This document shows, piece by piece, positions 23,705-32,129 of a stretch of 40,196 nucleotides of DNA (positions are counted from its first letter, which is position 1; each line of letters opens with the position of its first letter). Source of the DNA: an uncultured Granulosicoccaceae bacterium (GTDB lineage Bacteria; Pseudomonadota; Gammaproteobacteria; CALCKW01); assembly GCA_937925815.1 (NCBI GenBank), contig CALAMQ010000047.1, positions 1 to 40,196 on the forward strand. The letters run 5' to 3'. The position numbers were made by a program, and so were the translations under genes. The notes below the pieces were generated by a model. The model saw nothing but the letters and a program-made list of their open reading frames with translations, was not told the DNA's origin and did no database searches.

Positions 23705-25009
23705 TTAGGGCAATGTGGGCGACCAAGCGGGTTCGCGTACGTCACCCTCAGTCAAAGGCATATTCAGTTTTATTGCACCGTCCGCACTGACGGCGCCGAG
23801 CACACCACGGCCGCTCTCCTCGGTGGCATAGATAATCATTTCGCTGTTTGGCGAAAAGCTCGGCGATTCATCGAGTTTGCCGCGCGTGAGGATGTCGAGC
23901 AGATTGCTTTCTAAATCGAGCACCGCAATGCGAAAATCCTTGCCAAGCTGGTGCACCATGGCGAGCAGTTTGCCGTCTGGTGAGACCGCGGGGCTCGCGT
24001 TGTACTTGCCTTCAAAGGTCATTCGCTCTGAGGGACCACCGTCTGCAGGGATGCGATAGATCTGCGGTCCACCGGCGCGGTCAGAGGTGAAATAGACGAA
24101 CTTCCCGTCTGGCGACCAAGTGGGTTCGGTCTCTATGGCCGGGTTGTTGGTCAGCTGGAATCGGTTGCCGCTGCCAACATCAATCAAATAGAGGTCTGGC
24201 GTGCCGCGCAAGGACAATGTCACCGCGATCTTCTCACCGTCAGGTGACCACGCCGGCGCGCCATTAATGCCTTCAAAGGATGCGAGCTGTTCGCGCTGCC
24301 CAGTGTAGCGGTCTTGCACAAAGATCGCGCTGCGGCGCGGGTTCTCAAACGACACGTAGGCGAGTTTGCCGCCATCAGGTGACCAGCTCGGTGACATCAG
24401 CGGCTTGCTTTGGCTGACGATGGTCGTCGGGTTGGCACCGTCTGAATCCGACACTTGCAGCTCAAAGCGGCGCGCGTCGAGGGTGTCACCCTGGACCGAC
24501 ACGTACACCAGGTTGGTGTCGAAGGCACCGGTCGTTCCGAGCAACGCTTCAACCACAGCGTCAGAAATCTTGTGTGCCGCGCGTCGCAACTGGTTCTGAC
24601 GCGGGTTGTATTGCACCGAGGTCAGCACCCGCTGACGAAAAACATCGATAAGTTCAAACGTGACTTGGTAGTCGAGCGCGGTGACTTGCTGCACACGGCC
24701 GACGATCAGGTAGTCGACCTGCAATATTTTCCAGTTGTCATAGCGCACGTCTTCGCTTCGCGTGGGCGATGAGATCATGTTCTCCCGCGCTACCGGCGCG
24801 AGCTTCCCCGTGCGATTGAGGTCACTTGCAACAATCTGCGCGATGTCTTCAGGAACATTGCCCTCAACGCCAAAGGGGACAACGGCGATCGGCTGACCGC
24901 CGCCCACGCCACCCTTTATCTCGATACGCAGGGCAGCATTCGCTGCCGTACTGACCACGAGCGTGCACATCAACACAAAGCAGGACAGAAATCGGGGAAA
25001 ACCAGTCAT
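23705..25009 (-). CDS. tolB: Tol-Pal system protein TolB
   Basis: 434 residues, standard length. A signal peptide (FLSCFVLMCTLVVSTAANA) is followed by the N-terminal alpha/beta domain (about 25-165: IAVVPFGVEGNVPEDIAQIV, LDYQVTFELIDVFRQRVL). A six-bladed beta-propeller then shows the repeating WSPDG units: MSPSWSPDGGKLAYVSFE, GAPAWSPDGEKIAVTLS, TEPTWSPDGKFVYFTSDRAG, ASPAVSPDGKLLAMVHQ and ESPSFSPNSEMIIYATEE. TolB is the periplasmic partner of Pal and TolA in outer-membrane constriction and in import of some colicins and phages. It starts 8 bases after tolA and is co-transcribed with it. Confidence 0.97.
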   Translation of the reverse strand: MTGFPRFLSCFVLMCTLVVSTAANAALRIEIKGGVGGGQPIAVVPFGVEGNVPEDIAQIVASDLNRTGKLAPVARENMISSPTRSEDVRYDNWKILQVDYLIVGRVQQVTALDYQVTFELIDVFRQRVLTSVQYNPRQNQLRRAAHKISDAVVEALLGTTGAFDTNLVYVSVQGDTLDARRFELQVSDSDGANPTTIVSQSKPLMSPSWSPDGGKLAYVSFENPRRSAIFVQDRYTGQREQLASFEGINGAPAWSPDGEKIAVTLSLRGTPDLYLIDVGSGNRFQLTNNPAIETEPTWSPDGKFVYFTSDRAGGPQIYRIPADGGPSERMTFEGKYNASPAVSPDGKLLAMVHQLGKDFRIAVLDLESNLLDILTRGKLDESPSFSPNSEMIIYATEESGRGVLGAVSADGAIKLNMPLTEGDVREPAWSPTLP

Positions 25010-25017
25010 AGCCAGGT

Positions 25018-26280
25018 TCAGCTTGGATTGAATGTAAATATTAACACCGGATCAAACAAACGCGGGTCCGGTGCCTGCGGCAAAGGACTCGCTTTGAGCA
25101 CGGCGTTCTCCACAGAGCGCTCCAGCTGTGCGTTGCCACCAACGCACACCACAGTTGTCACGAAGAGAATGTCGCCGACCAGTGACTGACGTGCCTTCAC
25201 ACTGCAACTCACTTCCCCGCTGCCGCCAGTCGGGTCAATCCAGCGACTCTCAACGCGTTGCGCAATGCTACGGTTCCAGCGATTTAACATTCGGTCGAGT
25301 TCGGCCGCTTCGCGCCGCCGCTCGTCTTCCGCCGCCCTCGCGGCCCGCTCGGCTTCGAGGCGCAGGGCTTCCTGGCGCAGGGCTTCCTGGCGCTCAGCTT
25401 CGAGGCGCAGAGCTTCCTGACGTTCCGCCTCAAGACGTTCGGCTTCGAGGCGCTCTGCCTCAAGACGTTCTGCCTCAAGGCGCTCGGCCTCGAGACGTTC
25501 TGCCTCAAGACGCTCTGCCTCAAGACGCTCTGCTTCGAGACGCTCTGCTTCGAGACGTTCTGCTTCAAGGCGCTCGGCCTCGAGACGTTCTGCCTCAAGG
25601 CGCTCGGCCTCGAGACGTTCTGCCTCGAGGCGTTCAGCCTCAAGACGTTCGGCTTCCAAGCGCTCGGCCTCAAGACGTTCGGCTTCGAGGCGTTCAGCCT
25701 CTAGACGTTCAGCCTCTAGACGTTCAGCCTCTAGGCGCTCGGCCTCTAGACGTTCGGCTTCGAGGCGTTCGGCTTCTAGGCGCTCGGCCTCAAGACGTTC
25801 GGCTTCCAAGCGCTCTGCCTCTAGACGTTCGGCCTCTAGACGTTCGGCCTCTAATCGCTCGGCTTCGAGGCGCTCGGCCTCAAGACGTTCGGCTTCTAAA
25901 CGCTCGGCCTCAAGACGCTCGGCCTCTAAGCGCTCTGCTTCGAGGCGCTCGGCTTCGAGGCGCTCCGCTTCAATGCGCTCTTCTTCTAGCCGTATCGCTT
26001 CCAATCGCTCCGCTTCAATGCGTTTGGCTTCGTCTATTTCCGCCTGACGAGCCGCTTCTATCGCGTCGAGTCTGGCCTGCTCTTCGTCTTCCATCGCCTG
26101 GATCTGCTCACGCACTTCTTCGGCGTTCACGACCACAGCCTGAATTGGAGACGATACGTCTTGCTCGACTACCGTCGGCGCCCGTTCAAAGCCAATTTCA
26201 GCAACCAATAACACTGCAATCAATGTGTGTCCCACAAGGGACAACAGCCAGGCGACTGCGTGGGAGCGCGATGAGCCCAT
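25018..26280 (-). CDS. tolA: TolA with an expanded EAERL repeat stalk
   Basis: 420 residues. Domain I is one membrane anchor (about 8-29, [20 protein letters not shown]) containing the SLVGH pattern through which TolA meets TolQ/R. Domain II (about 55-325) is a continuous charged helix that includes 36 uninterrupted EAERL pentapeptides (residues 104-283), flanked by degenerate units such as EALRQ. Domain III (about 326-420) is the compact C-terminal domain: [31 protein letters not shown] and VTTVVCVGG, the two Cys probably forming the usual disulfide. TolA spans the periplasm and joins TolQR energy to TolB/Pal. A pentapeptide period this regular is unusual; the natural stalk is normally irregular and Ala/Lys-rich. 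The gene starts 2 bases after tolR. Confidence 0.93.
   Translation of the reverse strand: MGSSRSHAVAWLLSLVGHTLIAVLLVAEIGFERAPTVVEQDVSSPIQAVVVNAEEVREQIQAMEDEEQARLDAIEAARQAEIDEAKRIEAERLEAIRLEEERIEAERLEAERLEAERLEAERLEAERLEAERLEAERLEAERLEAERLEAERLEAERLEAERLEAERLEAERLEAERLEAERLEAERLEAERLEAERLEAERLEAERLEAERLEAERLEAERLEAERLEAERLEAERLEAERLEAERLEAERLEAERLEAERLEAERLEAERLEAERLEAERLEAERQEALRLEAERQEALRQEALRLEAERAARAAEDERRREAAELDRMLNRWNRSIAQRVESRWIDPTGGSGEVSCSVKARQSLVGDILFVTTVVCVGGNAQLERSVENAVLKASPLPQAPDPRLFDPVLIFTFNPS
25432..25971 (-). repeat. 36 tandem 15-bp repeats inside tolA
   Basis: 540 bases made of 36 in-frame 15-bp units, each coding for EAERL. Synonymous sites vary (CTC/CTT, GAG/GAA, CGT/CGC, CTA/TTA in different units), but amino acids are invariant. 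Blocks of identical neighbouring units suggest past slippage or unequal exchange, with later drift. Copy number is likely to vary between strains, and the region is hard to assemble from short reads. Confidence 0.95.
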
Positions 26281-26282
26281 TG

Positions 26283-26717
26283 TCAGCTTGGAGGCTCCGT
26301 CATCAACCCAATGTCACCCGCGCCAGCGGCTTGCAATATCGCCATGGCGGCCACAACCCGACCGTAGGGAACCTCGTTGTCTCCGGCTACAAGCACCCGC
26401 TTGTCCGGCTGTTGTCTCATCACCGCAGAGGCGAGCTGCAACGCAACATCGCGGTCAATGGCTTCATCAGGCGAATCGCCAACATTCAAAAACAAGCTGC
26501 CGTCCGCCGTGACAGTGAGGATTAGCGGGTCTTGCTGCGCGCTGTTGAGCGACTCCGCTTGCTCTTGCGGCAGTTGCACATCGACGCCGGTTTTAAGCAA
26601 GGGCGCGGTGATCATAAAGATCACCAACAACACCAGCATCACATCGATATAAGGGACAACATTGATCTCGGCAACATGCCGTCGTGATCGACGCCGCCGA
26701 GCGTGCACCTCGGCCAT
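26283..26717 (-). CDS. tolR: TolR, ExbD/TolR family
   Basis: 144 residues. One membrane helix near residues 20-40 ([20 protein letters not shown]) carries the essential Asp of the ion pathway (YIDVMLVLL). The sequence [12 protein letters not shown] marks the start of the periplasmic domain, which ends with [20 protein letters not shown], typical of the family. TolR forms the motor with TolQ and uses proton flow to energise TolA. The ATG shares a base with the tolQ stop (TGATG). Gene length and order are normal. Confidence 0.96.
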   Translation of the reverse strand: MAEVHARRRRSRRHVAEINVVPYIDVMLVLLVIFMITAPLLKTGVDVQLPQEQAESLNSAQQDPLILTVTADGSLFLNVGDSPDEAIDRDVALQLASAVMRQQPDKRVLVAGDNEVPYGRVVAAMAILQAAGAGDIGLMTEPPS

Positions 26718-27409
26718 CAGATATCGCCTTGCTGCCGACCGGCGTGCAGTTGCCGGTTGAGCAAGTTGCAGAATTCTTCGGAGAAGTTCTCGTAGCGGTT
26801 GATCAGCCGATCAATGCTGTTGGCAAAGCGGTTGTAGAAAATAACCGCAGGAATCGCGGCAAAAAGCCCGATTGCGGTTGCAATCAAGGCCTCGGCAATT
26901 CCCGGTGCCACCATTGCAAGCGTGGCTTGCTGGACATTACCCAGTGCGCGAAAAGAATTCATGATGCCCCAGACGGTGCCGAAAAGGCCGATGTACGGAC
27001 TTACCGAACCGACGGTTGCGAGAAAAGCCAAGCCGTTTTCAAGGTCGTCTGTCTCCCGCGACAGCGCGAGGCGCATGGAACGTTGTGAGCCGTTGAATAT
27101 GACGTCATTGTCGGTACTGCGCCGCGCGAGCCTGCCGTATTCACTGAAACCTGCCTCAAACACCCGCTCCAGCCCGCGCAAGGACGCGCGCCTGGGTTTC
27201 AGTACACGGTAGATGTCTGATACGTCTCCACCAGCCCAAAAGGTATCTTCAAAGCTGTTTGCGTCGCGGCGTGCGCGGCGCAACTGAAAAATCTTGACTG
27301 CAATCGTGCTCCACGACATCACAGACGCGATCACCAAGATGGCCATCACACCCTGCACAATTGGGCTTGCTTCGCGGATGAGATGGAGAAAAGACAGGTC
27401 AGCTTGCAC
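26717..27409 (-). CDS. tolQ: TolQ, MotA/TolQ/ExbB family
   Basis: 230 residues with three membrane helices: IVQGVMAILVIASVMSWSTI (about 16-36), the second near AFLATVGSVSPYIGLFGTVWG and the third at APGIAEALIATAIGLFAAIP. The blocks VGSVSPYIGLFGTVWGIMNSF and GIAEALIATAIGLFAAIPAV are the family signatures, with Thr/Ser residues lining the proton path. TolQ5-TolR2 forms the stator-like motor for TolA. The start is GTG 27409, overlapping the end of the ybgC gene by 11 bases, which fits the operon spacing. Confidence 0.96.
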   Translation of the reverse strand: MQADLSFLHLIREASPIVQGVMAILVIASVMSWSTIAVKIFQLRRARRDANSFEDTFWAGGDVSDIYRVLKPRRASLRGLERVFEAGFSEYGRLARRSTDNDVIFNGSQRSMRLALSRETDDLENGLAFLATVGSVSPYIGLFGTVWGIMNSFRALGNVQQATLAMVAPGIAEALIATAIGLFAAIPAVIFYNRFANSIDRLINRYENFSEEFCNLLNRQLHAGRQQGDI

Positions 27410-27827
27410 GGTTCAGGGCCTCTAGCAGCATCTGTGGAATCGCGCCCGGTGCACCGGTTTCGGTGTGAACGCAAGCGATTTGGACGTCCGCGCTCACCAG
27501 CAGCTCGCCGCTGTTGGACCGCACCACGGCCTGATGAAATTCGACACTGGCACGGCGCAGGCGTGACACCTCAACACTGACCGCCAGGGCCTCGTTGAAA
27601 CGGGCTGGCGCACGGAAATCCACGTTGACGCGGCGTACAACAAACTGCCGTTGTTCGTCCCGCATGAGGTCATCTTGCTCGACGCCAAATCCGCGCAAAA
27701 ATTCAGTGCGCGCCCGTTCGAGAAAGCGCAGGTAGTTGGCGTAGTACACGATGCCACCTGCGTCGGTGTCTTCGTAGTACACGCGAACTGGCCAGCTGAA
27801 TGTGCCACGTGATTCTCCGCCGTCCAA
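27399..27827 (-). CDS. ybgC: Tol-Pal-associated acyl-CoA thioesterase YbgC
   Basis: 142 residues forming one hotdog domain. The N-terminal active-site motif VRVYYEDTDAGGIVYYANYL contains the catalytic Asp of the 4-hydroxybenzoyl-CoA thioesterase type, followed by RFLERARTEFLRGFG and VVRRVNVDFRAPARFNEAL. It hydrolyses short acyl-CoA or acyl-ACP thioesters in the cytoplasm and is the usual first gene of tol operons; its role in envelope function is not settled. It follows ruvB by 149 bases on the same strand and overlaps tolQ. Confidence 0.95.
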   Translation of the reverse strand: MDGGESRGTFSWPVRVYYEDTDAGGIVYYANYLRFLERARTEFLRGFGVEQDDLMRDEQRQFVVRRVNVDFRAPARFNEALAVSVEVSRLRRASVEFHQAVVRSNSGELLVSADVQIACVHTETGAPGAIPQMLLEALNRAS

Positions 27828-27976
27828 TGCGGTCCCTTAAATTATCCGGCTGCCGCGCACCCACTTGGCGCGTCGGTACCGCGTTACTCGACAGTGTACC
27901 GATTGCGAAGCAACTTGTAACTCCATTTCCAACAACCACCCGTATCTCGCTAATTTGATACGGAAATCGTCAAGAA

Positions 27977-29008
27977 TCAGTCACTGAGATCGGTGCCCAA
28001 CAGGTCGCCATCTGGGGCCTTGTCCAAGCCTATCGCGCGGTAGCCTCCGGCCGTTGCCACGCGGCCACGCGGCGTGCGCATCAGCAGGCCCTGCTGAATC
28101 AAGTACGGCTCGACCACGTCCTCGAGCGTGCCGGATTCCTCGCCGATGGCGGCGGCGATGTTGTCCAGCCCCACAGGACCGCCATCAAACTTGCGGATCA
28201 CAGCATCCAGCAACCGCCGGTCCATGGTGTCCAGCCCGAGTCGGTCAACCTCTAACAAATTGAGCGCAGCGTCTGCGGTCGCGGTGTCGACCCGGCCGTC
28301 GCCTTTAACCTCGGCGTAATCACGCACCCGGCGCAACAGGCGGTTGGCAATGCGCGGCGTACCGCGAGCACGCCGTGCAATCTCGGCGGCGCCGCCGTCA
28401 TCGAGACTGAGCCCAAGCAATCCTGCGGCGCGCTGCACAATGCCGGCGAGGTCTGCGACGGCGTAAAAATCGAGCCGTTGCACAATCCCAAAACGGTCGC
28501 GCAACGGTGAGGTCAGCAGGCCGGCGCGCGTGGTGGCCCCAACCAACGTGAACGGCGGCAAGTCGAGCTTGATCGCGCGGGCCGCTGGCCCCTCGCCGAT
28601 GATGATGTCGAGTTGGCCGTCTTCCATCGCCGGGTAGAGGATCTCTTCAACCGCCGGACTCAGGCGGTGGATTTCGTCGATAAACAACACGTCATCGCGC
28701 TCGAGATTGGTCAGCAGCGCGGCGAGGTCACCGGCTTTCTCAAGCGCAGGCCCCGAGGTCTGCCGCATCGCCACGCCCATCTCGGCCGCGATGATGTGCG
28801 CGAGTGTCGTCTTGCCAAGACCCGGAGGACCAAAAATCAACACGTGGTCGAGCGCCTCGCCGCGCCCGCGTGCAGCGTTGACGAAGATGTCCATCTGCTC
28901 GGCGACGCGTGGCTGGCCACGGTAATCGGCCAACCGTCGCGGACGCAATGCGCGGTCTTCAGCGGTGTCCGGCAGCTGTTCATCGCCCGCCAGCAATCGA
29001 TCGTCCAT
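27977..29008 (-). CDS. ruvB: Holliday junction branch migration helicase RuvB
   Basis: 343 residues. AAA+ ATPase with Walker [16 protein letters not shown] (about 60-74), Walker [13 protein letters not shown], sensor [19 protein letters not shown] with its arginine finger region, and sensor [15 protein letters not shown]. The N-terminal [19 protein letters not shown] and the C-terminal winged helix ([40 protein letters not shown]) are typical. RuvB hexamers drive branch migration with RuvA. In most Gammaproteobacteria ruvC-ruvA precede ruvB directly. Here a divergent unrelated gene lies upstream, so ruvA and ruvC must be elsewhere in the genome. Confidence 0.97.
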   Translation of the reverse strand: MDDRLLAGDEQLPDTAEDRALRPRRLADYRGQPRVAEQMDIFVNAARGRGEALDHVLIFGPPGLGKTTLAHIIAAEMGVAMRQTSGPALEKAGDLAALLTNLERDDVLFIDEIHRLSPAVEEILYPAMEDGQLDIIIGEGPAARAIKLDLPPFTLVGATTRAGLLTSPLRDRFGIVQRLDFYAVADLAGIVQRAAGLLGLSLDDGGAAEIARRARGTPRIANRLLRRVRDYAEVKGDGRVDTATADAALNLLEVDRLGLDTMDRRLLDAVIRKFDGGPVGLDNIAAAIGEESGTLEDVVEPYLIQQGLLMRTPRGRVATAGGYRAIGLDKAPDGDLLGTDLSD

Positions 29009-29139
29009 GCCTGTGACCTACCCGTGTATTCAGACGCCGATTGTATCGCGCTGAGCGCGTGACTGCGGCGCGGTGCGCACTTGGCGGCTCATCCTGCGCG
29101 GCGCACAATAGGCCGTAACCTGAACGACGGAACGTGCCG

Positions 29140-30249
29140 ATGTTGCGACTGCTGTTGCTGTGCTGTGTTTTAGTTGCCAACGCCTGCTGGGCTGAAGAAG
29201 GTGAAAACACCTTTAGAGTCTTGTTTGAGGAGTGGTACCGCGACAACCCGCCCGCGACAACCGTGCCCGGCGAACGCGAACAAGCCTTGCTTGAGCGCCA
29301 CCGCCCACGCTTTTACCTGGCTGAAGACCAGACGCGGTTTATCGACTTCTACGCCGACTACATTGGCAGCGGCACCTTAGACACCGAGACGCAGCAATTC
29401 GACGCGGTTGACGCAGCACTGCTAAACCGGCACAAGATGGACGTCGACGCGCGTTTTGTTCACGCGCCGAGCGCGCCAACGGCGCCACCCGTCGCCTACG
29501 CGCGCTTTGATACCGGCAGCTTCACCAGCGCGGGACAGCGCTTTGATTTTGAATTCCTGACCTACAATCTCGCCTTCGCCCACTCCGGCTTGCCGCGTGG
29601 GCTGCCGTTCTGGCAGCGCGGTTTGGCAGGCTTGATCAACGGCAACCGCGACTGGCATCAACTCGACCACTACGTCGCAGCCACGCTCGCGCTGCACCAA
29701 GGCGAGCTCATCGCCGTGACCTTGCAACAACACAACTACCTCACCACTTGGCGTGTGCCCGAGGACATCCAAACGGACAGCGGCGGCCGTCTGCAATTTG
29801 ATATTGCCATGGGGTCGAATGAGCTCTACCCGCACAGCGAGGGACGCACCCGACACCCAACCGTATCTTTCGTCAACGCCGACAACGTCGAGTTTGTGAT
29901 GACGGGTGAGAACAAACCGCTCTTCGGTGCCTTCGACATCACAGACGGCACCGAGGAGACCGACTACAGCTTGGTTTTCTTGCCGCCCAGCGATGCCTTC
30001 TACGGCTTTCGCGGCACGCTCGGTGCGGACCGCATGCTGCCCGGGCGCGGGGGCCCACCGGGTGCAGACTACAACACCCTGCCCGCAATCAAACCCTACG
30101 CAACCGCCATGGCGGTCGGCTGGCGAGGTGAGACGCCAAGCGAGGCACGCGCTAAACTGCAAGCGCTTATGGACGGCTGGACGGTGCACCCGGAGGGCAT
30201 TCAAGCTGCCATTGACGCCTTTGTGCGCGACACCAACTTACAACCCTGA
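29140..30249 (+). CDS. Exported protein of unknown function
   Basis: 369 residues from ATG 29140 (a GTG two codons earlier is in frame, too close to the ACGGA ribosome site). A signal peptide LRLLLLCCVLVANACWAEEG is clear, with likely cleavage after CWA. The mature part opens with EEWYRDNPPATTVPGEREQA and LERHRPRFYLAEDQTRFIDF. This opening and HNYLTTWRVPED (about residue 204) recall Vps62-like proteins, but I do not recognise the family with confidence. The protein lacks membrane segments, lipobox and known catalytic motifs. It is divergent from ruvB and 46 bases ahead of an SDR gene on the same strand. A periplasmic enzyme or binding protein is possible; no function is assigned. Confidence 0.85.
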   Translation: MLRLLLLCCVLVANACWAEEGENTFRVLFEEWYRDNPPATTVPGEREQALLERHRPRFYLAEDQTRFIDFYADYIGSGTLDTETQQFDAVDAALLNRHKMDVDARFVHAPSAPTAPPVAYARFDTGSFTSAGQRFDFEFLTYNLAFAHSGLPRGLPFWQRGLAGLINGNRDWHQLDHYVAATLALHQGELIAVTLQQHNYLTTWRVPEDIQTDSGGRLQFDIAMGSNELYPHSEGRTRHPTVSFVNADNVEFVMTGENKPLFGAFDITDGTEETDYSLVFLPPSDAFYGFRGTLGADRMLPGRGGPPGADYNTLPAIKPYATAMAVGWRGETPSEARAKLQALMDGWTVHPEGIQAAIDAFVRDTNLQP

Positions 30250-30295
30250 GCACGCACCCGCGCGCTCAACCACTCAACTTGAACAGGACTCTCTT

Positions 30296-31075
30296 ATGGA
30301 TCTCGGAATCGCTGGAAAAAGCGCCATTGTCTGCGCGGGTTCGCGCGGCCTTGGGCGAGGCTGCGCCGAAGCGCTCGCCGCCGAGGGGGTCAACCTCGTC
30401 ATCAACGGCCGAAGCGCCGACACCTTAGAGGCCACCGCCGAGGCGATCCGCGCGCAGTACGGTGTGAGCGTGACCGCGGTCGCCGCCGACATCGGCACTG
30501 ACGCGGGCCGTGAAGCGGTCATCGCCGCGAACCCAACGCCGGACATACTCGTCAACAACAACGGCGGGCCGCCACCGGGCATGTGGTCAGACTGGGGCCG
30601 CGAGGAGTGGCTTGGCGCGGTCGAGCAGAACATGCTCACGCCGATCTTGATGATCAACGCCTTGCTGCCTGGCATGATGGAACGCGGCTGGGGACGTGTG
30701 GTTAACGTCACCTCTCAATCGGTCAAATCCCCAATCCCAGTGCTTGGCTTATCGAACGGCGCGCGCGCTGGATTGACCGGCTTTGTCGCCGGCACCTCGA
30801 GACAAGTTGCCGGCAGCGGCGTCACCATCAACAACTTGCTGCCCGGCATCCACGCAACCGACCGCGCAATCGCGCTCGACCAGGGCGTCGCCAACGCGCA
30901 GGGCATCACACCTGAACAAGCCAAGACCAACCGCGAGGCCACCATCCCAGTTGGGCGCTACGGCACAGCCGAAGAGTTCGGTGCCACTTGCGCCTTTCTG
31001 TGCTCGCAACACGCGGGTTTTATGATCGGTCAAAACGTGCTGCTCGACGGCGGCGCGATCAACACCACGCTCTAA
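30296..31075 (+). CDS. SDR-family protein lacking the YxxxK pair
   Basis: 259 residues from ATG 30296; the frame is open upstream in the preceding gene, but the SDR fold begins at this Met. The nucleotide motif is CAGSRGLGRGCAEALAAEG (TGxxxGxG variant), followed by VNNNGGPPPG for NNAG and the Ser strand VVNVTSQSVKS. At the site of the catalytic Tyr and Lys the sequence reads GLSNGARAGLTGF, so by alignment Tyr is replaced by Ser and Lys by Arg. The end VPVGRYG-like IPVGRYGTAEEFGATCAFLC and GQNVLLDGGAINTTL are typical. It may be an SDR of the atypical FabG-like subgroup with altered chemistry, or a non-catalytic member. Confidence 0.9.
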   Translation: MDLGIAGKSAIVCAGSRGLGRGCAEALAAEGVNLVINGRSADTLEATAEAIRAQYGVSVTAVAADIGTDAGREAVIAANPTPDILVNNNGGPPPGMWSDWGREEWLGAVEQNMLTPILMINALLPGMMERGWGRVVNVTSQSVKSPIPVLGLSNGARAGLTGFVAGTSRQVAGSGVTINNLLPGIHATDRAIALDQGVANAQGITPEQAKTNREATIPVGRYGTAEEFGATCAFLCSQHAGFMIGQNVLLDGGAINTTL

Positions 31076-31089
31076 CTGCCGCAACCCAA

Positions 31090-31112
31090 CCCGCCACCGA
31101 AACGGTGGCGGG
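31090..31112 (+). terminator. Strong hairpin after the SDR gene
   Basis: A perfect 10-bp stem CCCGCCACCG/CGGTGGCGGG with an AAA loop, 14 bases after the SDR stop. No U-run follows, so termination would be inefficient or factor-aided. Nine of ten stem pairs match the hairpin after the small peptide gene at 5917-5949. Confidence 0.45.
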
Positions 31113-31194
31113 ATACTCGCTGTGCGCCACACACGCGCTGTGCGATGATGGCAACCCGACACGCGGCACTGTGTGTCCCCCGCTTGGAATTCCA

Positions 31195-32082
31195 ATGATC
31201 AGTCGCTCCGACGCGCAGGCCATGCTGCTCATGGCAGCCGGTATCGCATCGCTTGTGAGCATGGACGCCACAGTCAAAGCTCTGGTCACTGACGGTATCC
31301 ACGCTGTGCAGTTACTCGCGCTGCGCAGCGTTTTGATCGTGGCAGTGCTGTTACTGATCTACCGTGCACGCGGTGAACTCAATCAACTCAAGCCAAGCCG
31401 CTGGGCATGGCAAAGCGCGCGCGCGTTGATCGGATTTGTCGCGCCGCTCGCCTTTTTCATGTCGCTGATTTACCTGCCGCAGGCCGACGCGACAGTGATG
31501 TTTTTTTCAGCGCCGATGGTCGTCACGCTGTTTTCGTATTGGTTCCTTGGCGAACGCTTTGGTGTGCACCGCTGGGTGGCGTTGGTGATTGGATTTGCCG
31601 GTGTAATAGTTGCGTTGCGACCAGAAGGCAACGCCAGCGGAATCGGTTACTTACTCGCAGCTGTCGGCAGCCTCGCCTACGCCGGGCTTTTTCTCAGCGG
31701 CAAGTACCTGTCACGCACCGAGTCGACGCCGTCACTGGTGATGTCGTACAACGTCGGGGTGGGCGCGATTGCCTTGCTGTTGTTGCCGTGGTTTTGGCAA
31801 CCCATGACAGCCAAGCAGTGGTTGGTGTTAACCGCACTGGCAACGCTCGCGGTGACAGGCCATTTCTGCGTTACCACGGCGTTTGCACGCACCGACGCCT
31901 CGCTGCTTTCGCCTATTGAATACACCGCGCTGTTTTGGGCAATAGGTTTCGACTGGATACTGTGGCGGCACGCGCCCGGACAACACACGGTACTCGGCGG
32001 TGGCATTGTGATTTTAGCCGGGCTCTACTTTGTGTACCGCGAGCGCATTCACGCACGCGGCCAACCCTCGCCACCCAACTGA
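31195..32082 (+). CDS. DMT superfamily (EamA) transporter
   Basis: 295 residues from ATG 31195; the frame is open upstream but without family sequence. About ten membrane helices in two EamA units: AMLLMAAGIASLVSMDATVK, LIGFVAPLAFFMSLIYLPQA and the conserved DATVMFFSAPMVVTLFSYWF ... GERFGVHRWVALVIGFAGVI in the first; MSYNVGVGAIALLLLPWFW and SPIEYTALFWAIGFDWILW in the second. The type is that of S-adenosylmethionine or small-metabolite exporters (RhaT/YdcZ-like group), but the substrate is unknown. It is unrelated in sequence detail to the EamA gene at 3732. Confidence 0.92.
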   Translation: MISRSDAQAMLLMAAGIASLVSMDATVKALVTDGIHAVQLLALRSVLIVAVLLLIYRARGELNQLKPSRWAWQSARALIGFVAPLAFFMSLIYLPQADATVMFFSAPMVVTLFSYWFLGERFGVHRWVALVIGFAGVIVALRPEGNASGIGYLLAAVGSLAYAGLFLSGKYLSRTESTPSLVMSYNVGVGAIALLLLPWFWQPMTAKQWLVLTALATLAVTGHFCVTTAFARTDASLLSPIEYTALFWAIGFDWILWRHAPGQHTVLGGGIVILAGLYFVYRERIHARGQPSPPN

Positions 32083-32106
32083 CACCCCGTCTACACGGGC
32101 TATAAT
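32079..32106 (+). promoter_or_regulatory. Sigma70-type promoter of the MATE gene
   Basis: -35 CTGACA (32079-32084, 5 of 6 of consensus), a 16-base spacer and a perfect -10 TATAAT (32101-32106). The predicted transcription start near 32113 leaves a leader of only about 17 bases before the ATG at 32130. The -35 overlaps the end of the upstream EamA gene. Confidence 0.65.
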
Positions 32107-32129
32107 CTGACGCCAACGAACACACTGTG

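Noticed and set aside
25432-25971. Array-like repeats that could be mistaken for CRISPR
   Set aside because: Units are contiguous 15-mers without spacers and are in frame within tolA; no cas genes are present.
25128-26525. A 465-codon plus-strand frame opposite tolA
   Set aside because: Its repetitive Arg/Leu/Pro content is the complement of the EAERL repeats; a real gene, tolA, occupies the other strand.
29422-30204. A 260-codon minus-strand frame opposite the exported protein
   Set aside because: No recognisable domain and no start context; the plus-strand gene has a clean signal peptide.
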